Program-made: the position numbers and the translations under genes
Shown: piece after piece, positions 1 through 9,873 of the stretch
How the letters are laid out: each line of letters begins with the position of its first letter
How positions within the stretch are numbered: position 1 is the first letter of the stretch
The notes under the pieces: generated by a model
Told to the model about the DNA's origin: nothing
Database searches by the model: none
Seen by the model: the letters and a program-made list of their open reading frames with translations, nothing else
Assembly (NCBI GenBank): GCA_025594325.1
Contig: JANHCV010000009.1
Coordinates: 1,302,001-1,366,000, forward strand
DNA from: Blastocladiella emersonii ATCC 22665
Lineage: Eukaryota; Blastocladiomycota; Blastocladiomycetes; Blastocladiales; Blastocladiaceae
Length of the DNA stretch: 64,000 nt
Direction of reading: 5' to 3'

Positions 1-1
1 G

Positions 2-3000
2 GTCCGCGCCGTCGTCTACGACTTTGCCCGCTACCTGATCTCGTACCTCGCGCGCGTCACCGTCGACGCGTGCCGCTCGATCCTCGGCCTGCTCGTCGCT
101 GTCACCGACTCGATCCTCGGGTACCTCGTCTCCGCCGTGACCTCGGCCCGCGCCCGTGTCGCCAACGCCGTGGCCTCAACCCGCGCCCGTGTCGCCAACG
201 CCGTGCACGCGCTCGTGTCCCCCGTCACCCGCCGCCTCATCACCGCCTACGCCGACCTCTACACGTATCTCGCGCCCATCGCCGTCGGAATCCGCGAGTA
301 CTACGCCGATCTCTACATGATCCTCTTCCCGGCCGCTGCCGCTCGCGCTGCCGCCGCTCCCGCTGCCGACACCGTCTCGGACCTCGCTGACCAGGACGAG
401 CCCGAGGCTCCCGCCCAGCCCGAGCCCGAGCCCGTCGCCGCCAAGCAGCCCGTCCACAACGCCAAGGTGCCGCGGGACGCGACGGGCTTCACCTGGTACG
501 AAAAGTCCGGCTCGTCGGCGTCCAAGGTGCACCAGCAGCCCGAGCAGCCGACCCACGCCCAGCGTTCCGCTACGGTCCACAAGCGCAACTCGATCGAGGA
601 CGAGCTCTTCTGGATCAAGTACAACAAGTCCTACAACCCCTGCTCGATCGACGCCGACCTGTTCCAGAGCACGCACGCCAAGTCCCGCGAGATTCGGTCC
701 GCCTACGAGAAGGCGCACCCCGACCGCGAGCACATCTGGTCCACGCCCAACTACCACCTGGTTCCCGCGGCCGGTCTCGGTCCCAAGAAGCCCAAGGCGC
801 GCGCGTCGGCCGCGGGCCACCCTCGCCCGACCTCGACGTCCGACCAGCGCCCCGTCAAGCAGCAGTCCGTGTCCGCGTCCGCGTCGCGCGTCACGCCGTT
901 CCAGGTGGCGGGCGAGATCGCGGCGTCGGCCGCCCTCACGCACGTCAACATGCACGCCGCCGCCGCCGACCCCATCAAGCCCATCCGCACCGACTCGGGC
1001 GTCAGCGAGCTGCCCGTCGTGCCCATCGCGCCGATGCCGGCGCCCGTGTACCAGGTCGGCAGCACGCAGGTCGCCGTTCCAGATCCCGCACTCGTCCCGG
1101 CGCCCGTGTACCAGACCATCAACGCGCAGGCCGTCGTTCCAGTTCCCGCGCCCGTTTCGGCGCCCGTCTCGGCGCCCGTGTACCAGGTCGCCCACACGCA
1201 GGCTGTCGTTCCAGCTCCCGCCGCGCCCGTCTTGACGCCCGTGTACCGGTCCATCAACGCGCAGGCCGTCATTCCAGCTCCCGCGCCCGTCTCGGCGCCC
1301 GCGTACCAGGTCGCCGCCGTGCCCGCTGCGGCTCCGGTCCCCGTTGAGACCAAGGAGGCCAAGGCGCAGTGGGCTGTCGCCAAGTTCGCGGCCGCGTACC
1401 CGATGCAGATGATCATGTCGCCGCGCAAGGGGACCAAGTCGCCGGCTCGCTCGCGCTCCCCTCCACTCCCGGCCATGAACTTTAGCCTCTTGGCTCCACC
1501 AGCCGCGGCTCCGACTAGTCCGCGGACTACCACCAGTTCGGCGATCCAGGCCAACGCGTCGACCATGGCCGGCTCGCACCAGGCGATCCAGTCGCAGTCC
1601 CAGCAGCAACCGCAGGTCCAGTACTTGCACCTCGAGAACCTGCAGATCCGGCAGATGCAGCAGTCCGAGTACGCGCCGATCCAGCCGCAGCAGCCCGAGT
1701 ACGCGCAGATCCAGCCGCAGCAGATCCAGTCGCAGCAGATCCAGGAGCAGCAGTTTCAGCAGGCGCAGGTCCAGCAGGCTCAGGCCCAGCAGCAGCAGGT
1801 CCAGTACATGCAGCTCGAGTACTTGCAGTCCCAGCAGACGCAGGCCGGGTATGCGCAGCAGGCCGAGTACGCGCGGCAGTTCGAGCAGGCGCAGGACCAG
1901 ACCATGATGCAGCTCCAGCACGCTCAACTCCAGCAGTCGCTGGCCCAGCACGCGCAGTGCGCATACGCGCAGAACCTGCAGCAGCAGCAGGCCCAGCAGC
2001 AGCAGCAGGCCCAGCAGCAGCAGCAGGCCCAGCAGCAGCAGCAGGCCCAGCAGCAGCAGCAGGCCCAGTACACGCAGGAGTCCCAGCAGCAGCACATCCA
2101 GTCGTCGCAGTTCCCCGTGCCCGTGCACCAGGTGGCCGCCGTGCCCGCTGCGGCTCTGGTTCCTGTCGAGACCGAGGAGGCCAAGCGGCGGCAGACCGTC
2201 GCCAGGTTCGCGGCCGCGTACCCGATGCAGATGACCATGTCGCCGCGCAAGGGGACCAAGTCGCCGGCTCGGTCGCGTTCCCCTCCCCCGCCGACTATGA
2301 ACTTTAGCCTCTCGGCCACGCCGGTCGCGGCCGGGGCTGCGGCTCCGACTCGTTTGCCAACTACCGCCGGCTCGTCGATCCAGGCCAACGCGTCGACCAT
2401 GGCCGGCTCGCACCAGGTGATCCAGTCGCAGGCCCAGCAGCAGCAGGTGGCGGCGCCGTTCCAGGTCGGCCTCGCGCCGCCGCAGCAACAGTACTTCTCG
2501 CAGCAGCAGGTCCCGCCCTCGGTCCAGACGGTGCAGCAGCAGTCGCAGTACCAGCAGCCGTGGGCCGCCTCGGGTCCGTCCATGGTCCAGTCGGCGGCGG
2601 CGCCGAGCGGATTCGCGGTCCACGCCCAGCCGCCGCTCGTGCCGGTGCAGCAGTACGGCGTCGAGGAGGGCCAGATCGGTGGCGGCGACGACCCCATGGT
2701 GATCAGCGCGCCGTCCTCGCCCAAGTCCAACACGGTCGGGTTCGCGCAGCAGCAGCAGCAGCAGCAGCCGCGGCAGCCCATGTCGTACCCGTTGGCCTTC
2801 AACAACAGCCCGATGGGCGGCATCGAGTACACGGCCTCGAGCAGCGCTTCGCCCGCCGGGTTCCAGAACACGGCGTCGTCGACGGCGCAGTTCCAGTCGG
2901 CGCCCGTCATGCAGTTCCACCCCTTCGGCCAGCAGCAGCAGCAGCAGGTCGCGCCCACCGAGCCCGTCCCGCAGCAGCAGCACCAGTTCGGGAACCAGCA

Positions 3001-4144
3001 GCAGCAGGCCATGCCCGCCCCGCAGCAGCTCCAGCCGACGTACGCGTCGTACTCGTTCCAGTCGGCGCCCACGATGCAGTTTCCGCTGGCCGTGGCGCCC
3101 GGCTCGTTTGGTCTGCAGCAGGTCGCGCCTGCCCCGCAGCACCCGGCCTGGTCCGGATCGACGCCGTACTTCTTCGGCCAGCTGCGGGTCGCGCCTGCCG
3201 CCGGGCAGCAGCAGCAGCAGGTCCAGGCGTCGGCTGCCGCCAGTGCTGGGGCCCCGCCGCCGTTCCAGTTCGGCCAGCAGCAGCCCGCGTCTGCCGTGCA
3301 GCCGTTCCCCTCGATGTTCGGGTCGCAGCAGATCCAGCCGGCGCTCTCGATGCAGGACCGCCTCCGCCTCGCCGCGCAGGGCCAGCAGCAGCAGCCGCTC
3401 AAGTCGATCTTCGACTTGCCGCCGTCGCAGCAGCAGCACCAGCTCGCGGCCACGTTTCCGCAGCAGCTCCCGCCGTTCGCGGGCACGGTCTCGCCGCAGC
3501 AGCTGGACCTGCCGCAGTTCCACCAGGCGCACCTCGGGCAGTCGCAGGTGCCGGTCCAGCAGCAGCAGCAGCAGGGGTTCTCGGCCGCCGGTGGCGACAT
3601 GGAGATCTCCTCGTCGGCCTACCACGCGCAGGTGGCCGCGGCCGCGGCCTCGGTCCGTCACCACCAGCAGCAGCCTGTGTTCGCGGCGGGTTTCGCGCCG
3701 CAGTTGTCCGCCCCCGCCGCCCTCGCCGTTCCCGAGCACGACATGATCGACGCGACAGTCGAGCACGGGCCCGCCGCGCCCGTCCCGGTGCTGCCGTTTG
3801 GGGTTCAGCAGATGCCGCAGCCGCAGTCGCAGGCGCAGGCGCAGCAGCAGCAGTTCTTTGGTGTCGCGTTCCCGCCGCCGCAACAGCAGCCGGCGCCGTT
3901 CGTCGCCAACCCGCAGACCGAGATGGTTCTCGAGCTCGACGACATGCAGGCCGGCGCCGGCGACGCCGACGACTCGGACACCGGGTCGGTGGTCGACGTG
4001 ACCGAGACGGTGCGCATGACCGAGGCCAAGCCGCGCAAGCGGCCCGCGCCGCCCGCAATCGCCGCCGTCAACATGCCTGGCACCCCCGAGTACGAGGAGG
4101 CGCAGGCCGAGCGCGCCGGAAAGAGGCGGCGGCGGCAGCACTAG
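2..4144 (+). CDS. Q-rich, FG-containing membrane-anchored protein, copy 1 (5' end outside window)
   Basis: The reading frame is open from the window edge to TAG at 4142-4144 and encodes the same product as the complete copy at 36776-41334. The first visible ~110 codons encode hydrophobic or amphipathic segments. A very long Pro/Ala/Gln-rich, presumably disordered region follows, then an acidic stretch and a basic C-terminus (PRKRPAPP, GKRRRRQH) that resembles nuclear localisation signals. Two ~85-residue blocks containing the motif SPRKGTKSPARSRSPP (near 1334-1600 and 2160-2440) are internal repeats. Eight FG dipeptides (such as HPFGQ, HQFGN, FFGQ, MFGSQ) lie in the C-terminal half. The family is not recognised. 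The missing N-terminal exon is inferred from copy 2, where it carries transmembrane segments. Confidence 0.75.
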   Translation, partial: VRAVVYDFARYLISYLARVTVDACRSILGLLVAVTDSILGYLVSAVTSARARVANAVASTRARVANAVHALVSPVTRRLITAYADLYTYLAPIAVGIREYYADLYMILFPAAAARAAAAPAADTVSDLADQDEPEAPAQPEPEPVAAKQPVHNAKVPRDATGFTWYEKSGSSASKVHQQPEQPTHAQRSATVHKRNSIEDELFWIKYNKSYNPCSIDADLFQSTHAKSREIRSAYEKAHPDREHIWSTPNYHLVPAAGLGPKKPKARASAAGHPRPTSTSDQRPVKQQSVSASASRVTPFQVAGEIAASAALTHVNMHAAAADPIKPIRTDSGVSELPVVPIAPMPAPVYQVGSTQVAVPDPALVPAPVYQTINAQAVVPVPAPVSAPVSAPVYQVAHTQAVVPAPAAPVLTPVYRSINAQAVIPAPAPVSAPAYQVAAVPAAAPVPVETKEAKAQWAVAKFAAAYPMQMIMSPRKGTKSPARSRSPPLPAMNFSLLAPPAAAPTSPRTTTSSAIQANASTMAGSHQAIQSQSQQQPQVQYLHLENLQIRQMQQSEYAPIQPQQPEYAQIQPQQIQSQQIQEQQFQQAQVQQAQAQQQQVQYMQLEYLQSQQTQAGYAQQAEYARQFEQAQDQTMMQLQHAQLQQSLAQHAQCAYAQNLQQQQAQQQQQAQQQQQAQQQQQAQQQQQAQYTQESQQQHIQSSQFPVPVHQVAAVPAAALVPVETEEAKRRQTVARFAAAYPMQMTMSPRKGTKSPARSRSPPPPTMNFSLSATPVAAGAAAPTRLPTTAGSSIQANASTMAGSHQVIQSQAQQQQVAAPFQVGLAPPQQQYFSQQQVPPSVQTVQQQSQYQQPWAASGPSMVQSAAAPSGFAVHAQPPLVPVQQYGVEEGQIGGGDDPMVISAPSSPKSNTVGFAQQQQQQQPRQPMSYPLAFNNSPMGGIEYTASSSASPAGFQNTASSTAQFQSAPVMQFHPFGQQQQQQVAPTEPVPQQQHQFGNQQQQAMPAPQQLQPTYASYSFQSAPTMQFPLAVAPGSFGLQQVAPAPQHPAWSGSTPYFFGQLRVAPAAGQQQQQVQASAAASAGAPPPFQFGQQQPASAVQPFPSMFGSQQIQPALSMQDRLRLAAQGQQQQPLKSIFDLPPSQQQHQLAATFPQQLPPFAGTVSPQQLDLPQFHQAHLGQSQVPVQQQQQQGFSAAGGDMEISSSAYHAQVAAAAASVRHHQQQPVFAAGFAPQLSAPAALAVPEHDMIDATVEHGPAAPVPVLPFGVQQMPQPQSQAQAQQQQFFGVAFPPPQQQPAPFVANPQTEMVLELDDMQAGAGDADDSDTGSVVDVTETVRMTEAKPRKRPAPPAIAAVNMPGTPEYEEAQAERAGKRRRRQH
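1979..2068 (+). repeat. AQQQQQ-coding minisatellite, long allele
   Basis: Thirty codons are almost all CAG, interrupted by GCC every sixth codon (18 bp unit CAGGCCCAGCAGCAGCAG). The stretch encodes Q4 followed by four AQQQQQ units and a final AQ. The matching place in the other arm (38852-38905) has two units fewer, with no change of reading frame. Confidence 0.95.
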
Positions 4145-4517
4145 CAGCTCCTCGGTCCTCGGTCCTCGGCAACGGCAACTTCTTCTTTGCGCTCGAGAAT
4201 CGACTTGCGCACCTCGGTCGGTCGACTCGTGCCCGCTGGGCCTTCTGCCCGCGCACCTCGATCTTGACCTCCTCGACTCGCGCCCGCAGCGGCATCCTCG
4301 CGCGCACCGTGGCGGGACCGGGTCGTCATCCCGCGTCCTCGTCGCCCGTCATCTTCTTCCTCCTCCGTGCCGTCGCGCGGCACCGGCCGGATCATCCTCC
4401 CCGTCCTTTATCGTTACCCTCCCTCCCTCGCCCACACGGCGCGCGGTTCGGGTCGTCATCCCGGCCGCGGCGCTCCTCGTTGTTCCCTCCCATTTTTGTT
4501 CCGCCTAGACTGTATAG

Positions 4518-5153
4518 AAATCCGTTCCCTATTGATCATGTCTGTCCCGTCTCTCGAGCGCGGTGAGTGAGCGAGCTCGAGGAGCTCTTCAGCGCGTCGT
4601 TGTTCGCGTGCGTCTCGCGCCCTATGTAACGTGTTTTCTCGACGCGTCCGTGGCGAGAAGGCTCACGGAGCTGTTCGCTCGATCCGCTCTCGCGCAACGG
4701 TTCGAGTTCCGAGACGGAAGCGGCCACGAGCTTGCAGTGGCCTCGAGCGGGATCGCCCGCGCGCGCCCATGTCAGCATGGTGCCGGTCCTGCAGTGAGTG
4801 CCTGCTATCTCTCTCCATGCTTGCCAAGCAAACTGCTTCGAGTGTGTGACGTGAGGGCACGAAGCGGAACCGGAGTCGCCGGGCCCGATCCGCTTCGCGG
4901 TACCCTCGGCCACTCCCCGCCGCTGTCCGCTGTTCCGACGAGGTCGACCCCGCCGACCGACGCGCTCAGCCACCACGTGCTCGGCTGGCCCATGCGACGT
5001 CGAGCACCAGGCAGTCGTAGATGTTTCAGCGTACGCCACACCGCCGACGCCACGCTGCCGCCGCCATCGCTCTTCCCCCCGCTCTCTCACCGCGCTCTCG
5101 AAAGCCTCTCAACCACATCTAGATTATACCGTCGCGACTCGGTGCACTCGACC
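4518..5153. other. Intergenic region, presumed promoter of the wall-protein gene
   Basis: No convincing gene is seen. A long open frame runs into the next gene, but its upstream part has no recognisable protein character and begins without a supported start. The stretch lies directly outside the duplicated arm, so the duplication breakpoint (about 4517) sits in this spacer. Confidence 0.5.
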
Positions 5154-5582
5154 ATGCACCTCTCCTCGATCGCGCTCCTCGCCCTCGCCGCCGCGGCGTC
5201 TTCCCTCCCGCTCGCCGCCGCGCAGGGCTCGAGTACCGGCAGCTCGACGACGTCGACGACGTCGGCGTCGCGGACCACCACGTCGCGCAGCACGTCGACC
5301 ACGCCCACAACGACGAGTACCACTTCAAGTGCCACGTCGACGAGCACGACGACCACTACCACCACGTCTTCGACGACGACTACCACCACGACCAGCAGCA
5401 CCAGCTCGACGACATCGAGTTCCACGTCCACGGCCGCGACGGGCGGCGCCGTGACCGTCAGCCAGGCGCCGCTGCCGACCATCACGCAGTCGGCGGGCGC
5501 GGCTCCGGGTGTGGGAAGCCCGATGGCGCGCGGCGCCGTGGTGCTCGCGGCGGTCGCAGGGGCCGGGGTCGCGCTGTTCTGA
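5154..5582 (+). CDS. GPI-anchored-type Ser/Thr-rich cell-wall protein
   Basis: A 142-residue protein. The chosen ATG starts a classic signal peptide (MHLSSIALLALAAAASS, likely cut near AAAQ-G). The middle of about 80 residues is almost only Ser and Thr, as in heavily O-mannosylated wall or mucin-like proteins. The end is a small-residue region followed by a hydrophobic tail (ARGAVVLAAVAGAGVALF) with no charged residue after it, which fits a GPI-attachment signal. No catalytic domain is visible, so a structural or surface role is likely. No intron is needed. The family is too low in complexity to name a gene. Confidence 0.75.
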   Translation: MHLSSIALLALAAAASSLPLAAAQGSSTGSSTTSTTSASRTTTSRSTSTTPTTTSTTSSATSTSTTTTTTTSSTTTTTTTSSTSSTTSSSTSTAATGGAVTVSQAPLPTITQSAGAAPGVGSPMARGAVVLAAVAGAGVALF

Positions 5583-5838
5583 GCGCGTGAGCGCGGTAGA
5601 GAGTGTGCATAGACTGATGCCGGATACATTTCCCATGTTTTGTGTGCTTCACACTTTCACGGAGAGCGCGAGGCGAGCGAGGCGGATCGTCGCGCGAGCT
5701 ACGGGCCAGGCCGCGGTCAGGGCCGCGGTCGGCTCACCTGACGTTCCCACGACGCGTCGCGCCGGCCACCCACGCGTCCGCTTTCCTCTCCACCCTTCCT
5801 CTCCCTCCCGCCGCTCCTCAACAACCACCGTATCCGCA

Positions 5839-7048
5839 ATGACAATCACGTCCGAGAAGCCGCAGATCATCAACCACATCACCAAGCCCGTCGACTTTAC
5901 GCCGCACGACGTCAAGTGGCTGCCGCAGACGGCGCGGCTGGCCGTGGTCGGCGAGTCGACGCGCGGCGCCGGCGTCCTGCGCGTCTACGAGCTCGAGCGC
6001 GGCGATCTCAAGCTCGTGCGCGAGGTACGTGCGATGGTTGCTGTAGAATGGCGAGCCAGGCTAACACGCTAGGGGAAACTAGACGGAGAAGGCGACGCCG
6101 TTCAAGTGCTCGACCATGGGCGCGTCGCCGTTCGGCGTGCGGCACCTCGCCACGGGGGATATGGGCGGGCAGCTCGCTGTCTGGTACGTGTCCCTCCCAC
6201 ACTCTCACCAACACCCCTCTCTCTAACCGCGCCCGCCCGCCCACTCGCGTAGGGACCTCGAGCACACGGACGTGCCCGTGTACCGCGCGAAAGCGCACAC
6301 GGGCGTTGTGAACGCGATCGACGGGTGCGCGGGCCGCTCCACGGGCTGCGGCGCTCCGGAACTCGCGACCACGGGCCGCGACGGGTGCGTGCAGATCTGG
6401 GACGTCCGCCAGCGCGACTCCCCCGTCGCCCGCATCACGCCGCGCGCGGGCGAGACGGCGCGCGACTGCTGGACGGTGGCCTTCGGCAACTCGCACACGA
6501 ACACCGACCGGCACGTCGCGGCGGGGTACGATAACGGGGACATCAAGCTGTTCGACCTGCGCGCCATGGCGCTGGTCTGGGAGACGAACGTCAAGAACGG
6601 CGTGTGCAGCGTGCAGTTTGACCGGTGGGATATCCGCGGCAACAAGCTCGTTGCGGGTACGCTCGAGGCCGGCGTGCACGTGTTTGACCTGCGCACGCAG
6701 CACCCGGAGCTCGGGTTCGCGGGGCTCCGCGAGACGCAGCCCGGGAACGCGACCGTGTGGGCGGTCCGCCACTCGCCGCATAACCGCGAGCTGTTTGTCG
6801 CGTCGTCCGGGCTCGGCGCGCTCAGCCTGTACCGGTACCGCTACCCGGCGCCGTCGCGCGTGGCCAAGGACGAGAACGGGGTCCCGATGGGCGTGATCGG
6901 GTCCGTCGAGTGCCTCAACTCGGCCGTCGTCGCTGAGCAGCCCGTCGCGAGCTTTGACTGGTCTCCCGACAAGCAGGGCCTGTGCGCGTACACGGCCTTC
7001 GACCAGACGCTGCGCGTCGGCATCGTCACCAAGCTCGCGCAGTACTGA
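5839..7048 (+). CDS. WD40-repeat protein DNAAF10/WDR92 homologue
   Basis: Three exons, 5839-6024, 6083-6183 and 6253-7048, join in frame to give 360 residues, close to the usual ~357. Donors are GTACGT and GTACGTG. The N-terminus EKPQIINHI, the block DCWTVAFGN, GYDNGDIKLFDLR, TNVKNGVCS and the end SPDKQGLCAY...FDQTLRV...VTKL are diagnostic of WDR92/monad, a seven-bladed propeller. In animals WDR92 works with the R2TP/prefoldin-like chaperone to assemble axonemal dyneins and binds RNA-polymerase-associated subunits. This organism presumably has no cilia, so only the chaperone co-factor role would apply (inference). The stop lies 94 bp from the stop of the convergent proteasome gene. Confidence 0.92.
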
Positions 7049-7142
7049 GCGGGTTCACTTGTTCTTCAATACACACACACCATGGCTTCAAAAGAAAAAA
7101 AAATGCTGCTTTCCATTCCCATGCCGTGCGTACACGATCCAA

Positions 7143-8088
7143 CTACGACAGGTCCATGGCGTCGCCCTCGGTGACCGTGACCAGGGTCCGGATCGACTCG
7201 GTGAGCACCTCTACACGCACGCGAGACACGCGGGGCACGGGTCAGTCGGGGATTCCCACACTCGTGAGGTAGCGAGGAAGACGCACTGGTGGTGCCGGCC
7301 GGGTAGTCGTAGACGCCCTCGCGCACGCCGCGCTCGTTGGGGCGCGCGTAGTTGCGCAGGTAGTCGACGCCCTGCTTGGTGATGACCGTCACGTCCACGT
7401 TGCTGCCGGACCCGAGGTCGTTGAAGATACCCGCGCGGATCGCGTCGTCGACCAGGTCGATGGCTGCCTGGCGCTACACGTCTCCCCCAAAACGTCAGTG
7501 GCCGCTCGGGTGAACCGAGTGAGGAAAAGTACGCACGTCCATGTCGGGCCGCCACTTGGACTCCATGACGGACATGGCGGCGAGCGAGCCGGACCCCATG
7601 GTGACGAACGGCAGCTTGTCCGTGGACCCGTGCGGGTAGATGGTGAAGAGGTGGGCGCCCTCGACGTCGATGCCGCCGAGAATCAGGGCGGCGCCAATGT
7701 GGCCCTGGTGCTTGAACAGCATCTGCTTGAGCAGCGTCATGGCCGTCACGACGCGCGCGGGGCGGCCCGTCGACAGCCGGTGCAGCTCGAGCTGCGACGA
7801 GATCAGGTTCGTCGTGAACTCGGTGTCGGCGGCGGTCCCCGCACCGCAGCAGTAGATGTTGGGCGCAATGTAGTGGATCTTCTCGCAGTTCTTGTCCGCG
7901 ACGATCGGGCCCTCGGTCGCCCGCGTGTCGGCGCCCAGCACCACGCCGTCCTTGAACAGCACACCGACGATCGTCGTGCCCGTCTTGGTCGCCTTGGGCA
8001 CCTTGGCCCCGCGCAACTGCAGCATCGCGTTGCGCGTGTGCAGGTCGAACGAGAAGCCCGTCTTGGGCGCGTCGAGCTGGGTCGCCAT
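7143..8088 (-). CDS. PUP1: 20S proteasome subunit beta-2 (trypsin-like)
   Basis: Exons on the minus strand are 8088-7537, 7473-7287 and 7210-7143, giving 268 residues. A 37-residue propeptide ends in ...KATKTG, followed by the catalytic N-terminal threonine (TTIVGV). GADTRAT carries the active-site Asp, and the lysine of [19 protein letters not shown] matches catalytic Lys33. The C-terminal arm continues after YDYPAGTT, as in PSMB7/Pup1. The product is the beta-2 catalytic subunit of the 20S core, with trypsin-like specificity. The second intron splits a Lys codon and its junctions were chosen to keep the family-typical TTxVL sequence. Confidence 0.95.
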
Positions 8089-9070
8089 GGCTGGTCGTCG
8101 GGGTGGGTGGTTGATGCGTTGCAGGGAGAGTGCGGGGCGGAGCAGATGTCCGTCGTCGTCGTTTGCGGGTCAGGGCGAGAGGACGGCGCGGCGACGTGAG
8201 CAACGCGTCGCCCGCTCTGCTGACGTCCTCCGCGGCCGCGCTCCGACAGACGTGGCAGCTGACTCACGCACCCGTGTGGCGCCGCTCATCTCGCCTCGAC
8301 TGCCCGCGCACCGCTCCCGCTCCCCCACCGCGCGCCCGCGCTCGCACACCACGACTATGAATCGCATGCACTAGAGCTCACTTTATGCAACCGGCCGAGG
8401 TGCCCGCAAGCTCGCTGTCGCGCCCGTTGTTCTCCTGGTTCTTGGTGATGTGGATTCCGCTTGTCACGGCGCGCTCGATGCTCAAGCGAATCAACCCGTC
8501 CAAACTTACTCGAGGGCCTTCTCGTGATTGGCCGGGATGTTGCTCAAGCTCGGCGCTTCTCCAGCGACGCTAGTAGTCGAGACATGCGGTTTGAATCCAT
8601 GGCGAGATGATCGTGAGGATTGCGCCGGATTCGCATACGGCTTGAAGATCGCCGCAATAAAAGCATCATGTCCGCCACCTTTGCCCGGTCCACCATCGGC
8701 GACCAGCAGAACACTGGACAGGAGAACCAGCTCGCACGTTCACGGCGGGCTCCATTTTGATAAATTGCGCGTTCCCGATCGTGTTTGCTACCGACAATCC
8801 CGGTACGACACGGCGATCGCATCTCGGAGCGCGCTCCTCGCGAACTCCAAGATTTCTGCGCGCGTTGATCCAGTTGTTGGATTTCGGTCTCTCGCACCAC
8901 AGGGCGAACACGGATCGCGAATCCCGTCGACGGACACCTTGCGCTCCGAAGTCTGATCCATTCATCTCGTCCCGTCTCGTCTTCTGGGCCCGTTTGCTAG
9001 CGTGGAACCAGCGGACCGTTTCTTGAAGTGGACGCCGATTTCGAGTCTGGACTCAGGCGGGCTACTGGAT
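8089..9070. other. Gene-poor spacer upstream of PUP1
   Basis: The first ~270 bp presumably hold the PUP1 promoter. Beyond that I see only short open frames on both strands without family signatures, and no RNA gene that I can support. Confidence 0.4.
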
Positions 9071-9076
9071 GATCAC

Positions 9077-9405
9077 GCAGCCCGTCCAAGTCGCGTCGAG
9101 CCTTTCTCAACCTGGGCGATCGAGCAGATAGCCAACTTCGCATTGCATTCCGCGCCTCACTCTGACTCGCCTTGACTAATTGAACGACCTCATCACCATG
9201 TTCTTCACCCGTGCCAGTCAAATTTGCTCGTCAACCATGACTGCCGCGTCACGGGTCTCACTGCTCGTCCCGTACCGCGCCGTTGGGCGGCACGCACGCG
9301 AGCGCCGTGAAAAGTGCGCGCCGCCCGCGCGCGTGCGGCCCTTTGGATAATTTTGTCGCGGCGCGGGTACGACGATTGCGGTGGAGTCTAGGCGCGGTGA
9401 TTGCG
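9077..9405 (+). repeat. Tandem ~0.33 kb repeat, copy A
   Basis: This stretch is repeated, diverged but in the same order, about 413 bp downstream. Landmarks are GCAGCCCGT, TTGCATT, CACCCGTGCCAGT, CGGGTCTCAC, CGTTGGG, CGCCGTGAAAAGT and TTGTCGCGGCGCGGGT. No coding signature is seen. It may be a fragment of an unknown mobile or subtelomere-like repeat. Confidence 0.75.
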
Positions 9406-9490
9406 GGTTGCCAAAGCGGGGGCGTCGCGTTGTTCGCTCTAATCGATTCATCCATGTTTCACTGGACTCACGCTACCGACGTCCAAATCG

Positions 9491-9830
9491 GCAGCCCGTG
9501 CAAGTCGCATCGAGGCTTTTTCAACCCGGCCGATCAAGATGATTGCCGACTTTGCATTGCTTTCTGCGCTTCACTATGTCACACTCGGGTCGGTTGGACA
9601 ACGAGATCACCATATATTCACCCGTGCCAGTTGCAATTCCTCATCAACCTCGACGCCCGCGTCGCGGGTCTCACCGCCCATCCCGAATCGCGTCGTTGGG
9701 CCGCATGCCCGCGGGCGCCGTGAAAAGTCCGCGCCGCCCGCGTGCGCGTGCGGCCTTGTGGAATAGCTTGTCGCGGCGCGGGTCGCGACGGTTGCGCAAC
9801 CATCACGCGGTGGGATCAAGGCCGAGTGAT
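9491..9830 (+). repeat. Tandem ~0.33 kb repeat, copy B
   Basis: Second copy of the direct repeat starting at 9077, with the same landmark order. It ends shortly before an (ATTC)n microsatellite at about 9864-9882 that overlaps the 3' end of the LRR gene fragment. Confidence 0.75.
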
Positions 9831-9873
9831 CGTGGTTCGTCGGAGCGAGTTTTGCGATAACTTATTCATTCAT

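Larger units (their letters stand above)
1..4517 (+). repeat. Left arm of ~4.5 kb inverted duplication
   Basis: The reverse complement of 36403-40883 matches this stretch from its first base (1 pairs with 40883) to 4517 (pairs with 36403). Translations of both arms agree in several frames on both strands, so nucleotide identity must be close to 100%. The one difference I found is a 36 bp length change in a CAG-rich minisatellite (1979-2068). The match ends about 370 bp past the stop codon of the gene it carries. The outer end lies beyond the window, so the true arm length is unknown. Confidence 0.95.

Noticed and set aside
1979-2068. Regular CAG/GCC repeat as a possible CRISPR-like array
   Set aside because: It is a codon-phased minisatellite in a coding frame with no distinct spacers, in a eukaryotic genome.
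176-4141. Open frame of over 1,300 codons antisense to the Q-rich gene (also 36779-40708 in the other arm)
   Set aside because: It is a Leu/Arg/Gly-rich mirror of CAG-rich coding DNA with no family features. Long antisense frames are expected in such GC-rich repeats.
4690-4720. tRNA-like B box (GGTTCGAGTTCC)
   Set aside because: No A box at the right distance and no cloverleaf can be drawn around it.
4563-5153. N-terminal extension of the wall-protein frame
   Set aside because: It would bury a textbook signal peptide in the middle of the protein; the start at 5154 explains the signal.
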